DNA from: Mucilaginibacter gossypii
GTDB lineage: Bacteria > Bacteroidota > Bacteroidia > Sphingobacteriales > Sphingobacteriaceae
Direction: 5' to 3'
NCBI RefSeq assembly: GCF_900100945.1
Contig: NZ_FNCG01000014.1
Span: 124,001-188,000, forward strand
Length of the DNA: 64,000 nucleotides
The position numbers and the translations under genes were made by a program. Below the pieces are notes generated by a model. It did not search any database. It had not been told where the DNA came from and saw nothing but the letters and a program-made list of their open reading frames with translations. Numbering within the stretch: the stretch's first letter is position 1; the number at the start of each line of letters is the position of its first letter. Shown piece by piece: positions 59,935 to 64,000 of this stretch.

Positions 59935-61653
59935 TTATCTGGAAAAATCGGCGGAAAATTCCGAAAAATTATTCTTGTTATCAACTAAAGTCAACTTAAA
60001 CACGTGTTTACCGGGTGCAATATCGCTATTAAAGGTGTAACTTAATATTTTACTTTTATAATCGTGCTCCATCAGCACCCATTTGCCATCAATGGTACCG
60101 GTATAACTCTTAATTCCTGATAAATTATCACTCATCCTGAAGTTAATACTGCGCGCAGCCCTCATATTACTGCCATTTTTAATATTAAGCGGATGGATAA
60201 CGGGCGGCACAGTGTCTACTTTGATACAATAGTCGCCAAAGGCGCTCACCTGCGATATCACATAGCCATCTTTAAAGTAACCACCCTGGCAGCCGCCCCA
60301 AGAACTTACAATAACCGCCTTATCAGTGTACTTACCCAGGTCAACATCGGGCTTAATCCAGATCTCATAGCTATCATGAATGGGTGTAAGCCGGTTATGG
60401 ATATGGTGCATGGCCGAATAAGCCCCCACGGGTTTGGCTGATGCTGAATATTGGAAATCAAGGTCATCATAAAGGTTACCTGGCATAATGACCACTTTCA
60501 CTTTGTCGTTGCTAAACTCACTCCGCTTGTCATAGTAAAACATAGTACCGATAGGTTTCACAGGCTGTGGGTTTGTAAACGGCGATGATTTAACCTTCAG
60601 GTTAAGCGATGCTGTATTGCCAGCCACATCCTTTACAATATACTCCACATCATGCGTCGCGTTATCATCAAACGTAATGATGCCGTTATTTACCGATTGC
60701 GGATACAATGAAATCCGGCTGCCGGGCAGAATGAAACATTTCTGCATCCACCTGCGGAATGATTCAAATGCAGGGTAATCTATATATGCATTGATAGCAT
60801 GGGTCTGATCAAACGCGAAACGTTCAACCGCAAAGGTATACACGGTTTTGCCATCCAGTTTTAGCTCTATTGAATAAACGCCGTTATGATTAAACGACGT
60901 GCTGTTCATATCGCTGGTATTAATCCCGAATCCGATATTACCGCTTAGTTCCAGCGTTTGTGGTTTAAGGAGATGATAATTACCTGCTGAGCCCGTAACG
61001 CCTAAAAACTCTTTAGGTGTTTTTTCGCTGAACGGTTTTCCGTTGAGGTGATAGATACCAATAGCGGTAATTGTAGGCGGCACTTTATCAGGAATGGTTA
61101 AACCAAATAGCTGTGCATTGATAGTTTCCTCTGTTTTACTGTCCCTGATCTCAAAGTGCACATGCGGCCCGGCCGATGCACCGGCATTTCCTGAAATAGC
61201 TACAACCTCATCCTTTTTTACCGGCACCTGTGTTGGTGTAAGATTAAAATCAGCCTCAAAGGTTTGGTGCTCGTACTGGTATTTCTTTACCAGATCAATA
61301 ACCGCCGGGCTAAAGCTTTGCAAATGGCCGTAAACCGTAGTATACCCATTGGGATGGGTAATATAAATAGCCCTCCCAAACCCACCAAACTGTACACGTA
61401 CCCTTGATATGTAACCTTCGGCAGCGGCATGTACAGGGTAGCCTGTCCGCTGGTTGGTTTTAAAATCGAGCCCGGAGTGGAAATGTGACGGCCTTAACTC
61501 GCCAAATGAACCGGCTGTAGTGGGCGGCGTAAGATCAAGCGGATACCTGAAATAGTTTTGCGGGTAAGCCCTGCTTTGTATAATATTTTGAGCAAATGCG
61601 TTTGAATAAAGCGCTAAACACATTGCCCCTGTAACCAATATTTTTTTTATCAT
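59935..61653 (-). CDS. Secreted M23-family metallopeptidase
   Basis: A 572-residue protein with a signal peptide (ending at LYSNAFAQ). The peptidase domain is near the N-terminus (~25-190): the zinc ligands appear in LRPSHFHSGLDFKTN (HxxxD) and GPHVHFEIRD (HxH), with GYPVHAAAEGYISRV as the usual lead-in. A long C-terminal part (~200-572) is beta-rich, with MSDNLSGIKSYTGTIDGKWV like an Ig-type fold. M23 enzymes cleave peptidoglycan cross-bridges or act as activators of other hydrolases. It starts 2 bases after the FAH-family gene's stop. Confidence 0.93.
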   Translation of the reverse strand: MIKKILVTGAMCLALYSNAFAQNIIQSRAYPQNYFRYPLDLTPPTTAGSFGELRPSHFHSGLDFKTNQRTGYPVHAAAEGYISRVRVQFGGFGRAIYITHPNGYTTVYGHLQSFSPAVIDLVKKYQYEHQTFEADFNLTPTQVPVKKDEVVAISGNAGASAGPHVHFEIRDSKTEETINAQLFGLTIPDKVPPTITAIGIYHLNGKPFSEKTPKEFLGVTGSAGNYHLLKPQTLELSGNIGFGINTSDMNSTSFNHNGVYSIELKLDGKTVYTFAVERFAFDQTHAINAYIDYPAFESFRRWMQKCFILPGSRISLYPQSVNNGIITFDDNATHDVEYIVKDVAGNTASLNLKVKSSPFTNPQPVKPIGTMFYYDKRSEFSNDKVKVVIMPGNLYDDLDFQYSASAKPVGAYSAMHHIHNRLTPIHDSYEIWIKPDVDLGKYTDKAVIVSSWGGCQGGYFKDGYVISQVSAFGDYCIKVDTVPPVIHPLNIKNGSNMRAARSINFRMSDNLSGIKSYTGTIDGKWVLMEHDYKSKILSYTFNSDIAPGKHVFKLTLVDNKNNFSEFSADFSR

Positions 61654-61655
61654 GC

Positions 61656-62267
61656 TTACTTAACGTAAAAATCGAGCATTTTCTCATCTTCGAGGTATCC
61701 CTCAAGTCTGTCGCCGATTTTTACTTTTGATACACCTGGTGGGGTGCCGGTAAATATTAGGTCGCCCTTTTTTAGGGTGATGTATTTTGAAACAAAGGCA
61801 ATGATGCTCTCAAACGAAAAAAGCAAATCGCGGGTGTTGCCCTGCTGACGGGTTTCACCGTTAATATCCAGCTTAAAGTTGATATCATAAACAGATTCAA
61901 ACTTGGTTTTAGGCACAAAAGTGCTGACGGGCGCCGAGCCATCAAAGGCTTTAGCCAGTTCCCAGGGAAGGCCTTTTTCTTTGTGGCGTGCCTGAACATC
62001 GCGTGCAGTAAAGTCAATACCTAAGCCAATTTCTTCATAGTAATTAGCGGCAAACTTTTCGCTGATGTGCTTGCCCTCTTTGCTGATCTTCAAAACCAAT
62101 TCAATTTCATGGTGTACATCTTCCGAAAAATCGGGATGATAAAAAGGCTTGTTCTCTTTTAATAAGGCCGTATCGGGCTTCATGAAGATAACCGGCGTTG
62201 TGGGTACCGGGTTATTGAGTTCTTTGGCGTGTTCGGCGTAGTTGCGGCCAATGGCAATAATTTTCAT
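61656..62267 (-). CDS. Fumarylacetoacetate hydrolase family protein
   Basis: A 203-residue short FAH protein. It has IGRNYAEHAKELNNPVPTTPVIFMKPDTAL, metal ligands in DVHHEIELVLKI (H..E..E), the GIDFTARDVQARHKEKGLPWELAKAFDGSAPVS segment and GDLIFTGTPPGVSKVKIGD. Such short members are acylpyruvate hydrolases or oxaloacetate tautomerases/decarboxylases. The substrate is not known. It heads the run that continues with the M23 peptidase, bcp and transketolase genes. Confidence 0.93.
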   Translation of the reverse strand: MKIIAIGRNYAEHAKELNNPVPTTPVIFMKPDTALLKENKPFYHPDFSEDVHHEIELVLKISKEGKHISEKFAANYYEEIGLGIDFTARDVQARHKEKGLPWELAKAFDGSAPVSTFVPKTKFESVYDINFKLDINGETRQQGNTRDLLFSFESIIAFVSKYITLKKGDLIFTGTPPGVSKVKIGDRLEGYLEDEKMLDFYVK

Positions 62268-62342
62268 AAATGAACGCTATAATCGCCAAAGCTAAAAAAT
62301 TTGATGGGTTTGAGGAGAAGGTTTATAATGTTGTATTAATAA

Positions 62343-62450
62343 TTTGACGTTCCCCTCAAGTAAAACTTACGCAGGCAAGTACCTCTGGCACACCCAAATA
62401 GGGTTCATTCAATTGCTACAAACCTTTTGCCCCGCTGGGGCAGTCAAAAG
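62343..62450. repeat. Repeat, family I
   Basis: The element contains ACAAACCTTTTGCCCCGCTG with the hairpin GCCCCGCTGGGGC, preceded by AAGTAAAACTTACG and CCTCTGGCACACCCAAATAG. It lies in the gap between the FAH-family gene start and the T9SS cargo stop, and no gene is present. Confidence 0.55.
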
Positions 62451-62474
62451 TGAAAAAATTAATTTTAATCGAAT

Positions 62475-62990
62475 TTAATTAATAACCGAAATCCTTTTGA
62501 TAACGGATTCGGTACCGGCAACAACGCGGACAAAGTAAAAACCACGGACCAGCTTATTGCTGATCGGGTAATTCAGATTATGATCGCCGGATTCAACCCT
62601 TTGAGAAAACAGGGTAGAAATATCGTTGCCCAGCACATCCATTATTTTAATGGTTACGTTGGCATTGCGCGAAATGGAATATTTAAGATTGATCTGGTCG
62701 GTTACCGGGTTAGGGTACAATTGCACATCGCTTAGTAGTTTATCATCGGGCCGGGATACATTCAATTTTACACTTGAAGTAACAGCGGGTTTTAATGGAG
62801 GAAGCGAGAGGTGCAAGCCATTCTTCAAATAAGAGGTTTTGGCAGCTTTAGTTTTACCCCTAAGATACACGGTATCAGACTTTAGCGAATGACCATCGGC
62901 AACAAAGGCGAAGTTCACGAAAATTGCCATCGCAATTATCACGACCCATGTGTAGGTATAAACATAAGAATATGTAAAATTTCGCCTCAT
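62475..62990 (-). CDS. Small T9SS-exported protein (type A sorting domain)
   Basis: A 171-residue protein with an N-terminal hydrophobic export segment (VVIIAMAIFVNFAFVADG, preceded by a longer than usual polar start). The last ~80 residues are a type A T9SS C-terminal domain: VQLYPNPVTDQINLKYSISR, VTIKIMDVLGNDISTLFSQ, KLVRGFYFVRVVAGTESVIK. Between them is only a ~55-residue basic linker with no recognisable domain. So the protein is almost all sorting signal, which is unusual. PorT at 39986 shows the system is present. Confidence 0.85.
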   Translation of the reverse strand: MRRNFTYSYVYTYTWVVIIAMAIFVNFAFVADGHSLKSDTVYLRGKTKAAKTSYLKNGLHLSLPPLKPAVTSSVKLNVSRPDDKLLSDVQLYPNPVTDQINLKYSISRNANVTIKIMDVLGNDISTLFSQRVESGDHNLNYPISNKLVRGFYFVRVVAGTESVIKRISVIN

Positions 62991-63007
62991 TATTTAGTAT
63001 GATTCTA

Positions 63008-63015
63008 CAAAAGTA
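63008..63015 (-). promoter_or_regulatory. Possible -7 box of the T9SS cargo gene
   Basis: TACTTTTG on the minus strand, 18 bases before the ATG. Confidence 0.4.
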
Positions 63016-63160
63016 TAAATAATGCCTTCATCCCATTAAATATTAGTGTTTTTGTAAAACTTTTTAACAAATTTTAACAAAATGCACAGCCTTATTGTAT
63101 AATAGACACATAATTTCCTTATACGTTTAATCATTGTAATGGTTTAACCAAAAAAATTAA

Positions 63161-63168
63161 TATTTTTG
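63161..63168 (+). promoter_or_regulatory. Possible -7 box of the second kup
   Basis: TATTTTTG, 20 bases before the GTG start; a TTG lies 24 bases further upstream. The region is AT-rich, so a chance match is possible. Confidence 0.35.
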
Positions 63169-63187
63169 CCATCTCTAAATCATAAAA

Positions 63188-64000
63188 GTGTCAAATCATA
63201 AAGATCTGCATAAACTGTCAGCCGCGGGCTTTCTAATCAGTTTAGGAATAATTTACGGTGATATTGGTACCTCCCCATTATACGTATTCAAGGCTATAGT
63301 TGGCCAGCGTCAAATTTCAGAAACATTAATTCTTGGAGGTGTTTCGCTCATTTTTTGGACATTAACCCTGCAAACCACTTTAAAGTATGTGGTGATAACC
63401 CTAAGGGCGGATAACAAGGGCGAAGGCGGCATTTTCTCGCTGTTTTCATTAGTACGGCGTAAAGCAAAATGGCTTATTGTACCGGCGGTTGTAGGAGGCT
63501 GCGCCCTTTTGGCCGATGGCATTATTACCCCGCCAATTACCATATCATCGGCTATTGAAGGTTTGCAAACCTATTACCCTAACTTGCCTACTGTATATGT
63601 GGTAATGGCCATTATTACCGCTTTATTTATCATACAGCAATTCGGTACGTCACTGGTAGGTAAGGCATTCGGGCCTATCATGTTCGTCTGGTTTACGATG
63701 ATGGGCTTTTTAGGTGTTACCTATATCGTACATGATCCATGGATCATCCGCTCGTTAAACCCGTACTATGCCATTAAATTGCTTACGTCGAGTTCAAGCG
63801 ATGGCGCCTTCATTATATTGGGTGCCGTGTTTCTGTGTACCACAGGTGCCGAAGCATTGTACTCCGATCTTGGCCACTGCGGTAAAGCCAATATCCGCGT
63901 AAGCTGGGTGTATGTAAAAATTTGTCTTATCCTAAACTATTTAGGCCAGGCAGTTTGGTTGCTACAGCGTAACGGCCACGTTATGGACCTTAATGCTCAA
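63188..64000 (+). CDS. kup: KUP-family potassium uptake protein, 5' part (cut by window)
   Basis: An open frame of 271 codons running off the window end. The start is GTG 63188: an in-frame TAA lies four codons upstream with no ATG between. It has LGIIYGDIGTSPLYVFKAI, LKYVVITLRADNKGEGGIFSLFSLVRR, LLADGIITPPITISSAIEGL and TTGAEALYSDLGHCGKANIR, the same signatures as the kup at 12834 but clearly diverged in sequence. So it is a second paralogue, not a duplication of the last few generations. The C-terminal domain is outside the window. Confidence 0.95.
   Translation, partial: MSNHKDLHKLSAAGFLISLGIIYGDIGTSPLYVFKAIVGQRQISETLILGGVSLIFWTLTLQTTLKYVVITLRADNKGEGGIFSLFSLVRRKAKWLIVPAVVGGCALLADGIITPPITISSAIEGLQTYYPNLPTVYVVMAIITALFIIQQFGTSLVGKAFGPIMFVWFTMMGFLGVTYIVHDPWIIRSLNPYYAIKLLTSSSSDGAFIILGAVFLCTTGAEALYSDLGHCGKANIRVSWVYVKICLILNYLGQAVWLLQRNGHVMDLNAQ

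Noticed and set aside
1..64000. Prophage, integrative element or defence island
   Set aside because: No integrase, phage structural, transposase, restriction-modification, abortive infection or Cas gene is seen, and no tRNA with flanking direct repeats.

Overview
The window is chromosomal DNA from a Bacteroidota bacterium, most likely family Sphingobacteriaceae and plausibly Mucilaginibacter. The genus is my inference from overall protein character; no rRNA is present to confirm it. Supporting signs are split transketolase genes, a UbiE-PorT pair and a type IX secretion (T9SS) C-terminal sorting domain, a BamA/OmpH/DUF6089/NadK envelope cluster, a SusC-like sequence segment, FecR-less ECF sigma/anti-sigma genes, TAnnTTTG-type -7 promoter boxes, and almost no Shine-Dalgarno sequences. 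I see no tRNA, rRNA, CRISPR array, prophage, intact insertion sequence or canonical defence island. The content is mostly core genome.

Layout. 1-15 kb: the 3' part of lon, a DUF1801 protein, an LpxR-like outer-membrane protein, arfB, cmk, dCMP deaminase, a sugar MFS transporter, a LysE-type exporter, a PurF-type amidotransferase, a secreted amidohydrolase, an AlkB-like dioxygenase and a Kup potassium transporter, then a gene remnant. 15-27 kb (minus strand): a Complex I operon starting at nuoH (H-I-J-K-L-M, a MuiA-type gene, then N), followed by amt; nuoA-G are not here. 27-38 kb (minus): the envelope cluster CBS protein, nadK, DUF6089, exbD, uppS, bamA, three ompH/skp genes and murI, with a PAS-LuxR gene inserted on the opposite strand. 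38-48 kb: yqeY, a short-chain dehydrogenase, ubiE-porT, a Tat-exported Gfo/Idh/MocA oxidoreductase with a DUF1080 hydrolase, engB, an unknown gene, ubiA, a Crp regulator and an epimerase-like protein. 48-54 kb: an M3 peptidase and two adjacent glycosyltransferases. 54-64 kb (minus): an aminotransferase, then a run FAH-family hydrolase, M23 peptidase, bcp, tktN, tktC, ECF sigma factor, repeat-bearing anti-sigma candidate and Spy-like protein; then a T9SS cargo protein and the 5' part of a second kup.

The least ordinary points are as follows. (1) A putative anti-sigma protein carries seven tandem copies of a FTVPENYFDELSSNIQSRI-type motif. (2) A MuiA/DUF4139 protein, encoded between nuoM and nuoN, has a SusC N-terminus-like segment inserted in its middle. 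(3) Four TCA-N3-TGA palindromes sit at 18-20 bp spacing between alkB-like and kup. (4) At least a dozen families of word-like or palindromic dispersed repeats fill the intergenic gaps and often lie flush with, or inside, start and stop codons, including a perfect 25-bp inverted repeat inside the nuo operon. (5) Several genes have a -7 box so close to the ATG that a leaderless mRNA is predicted.

All calls come from reading the sequence and remembered family features. No database search was run.
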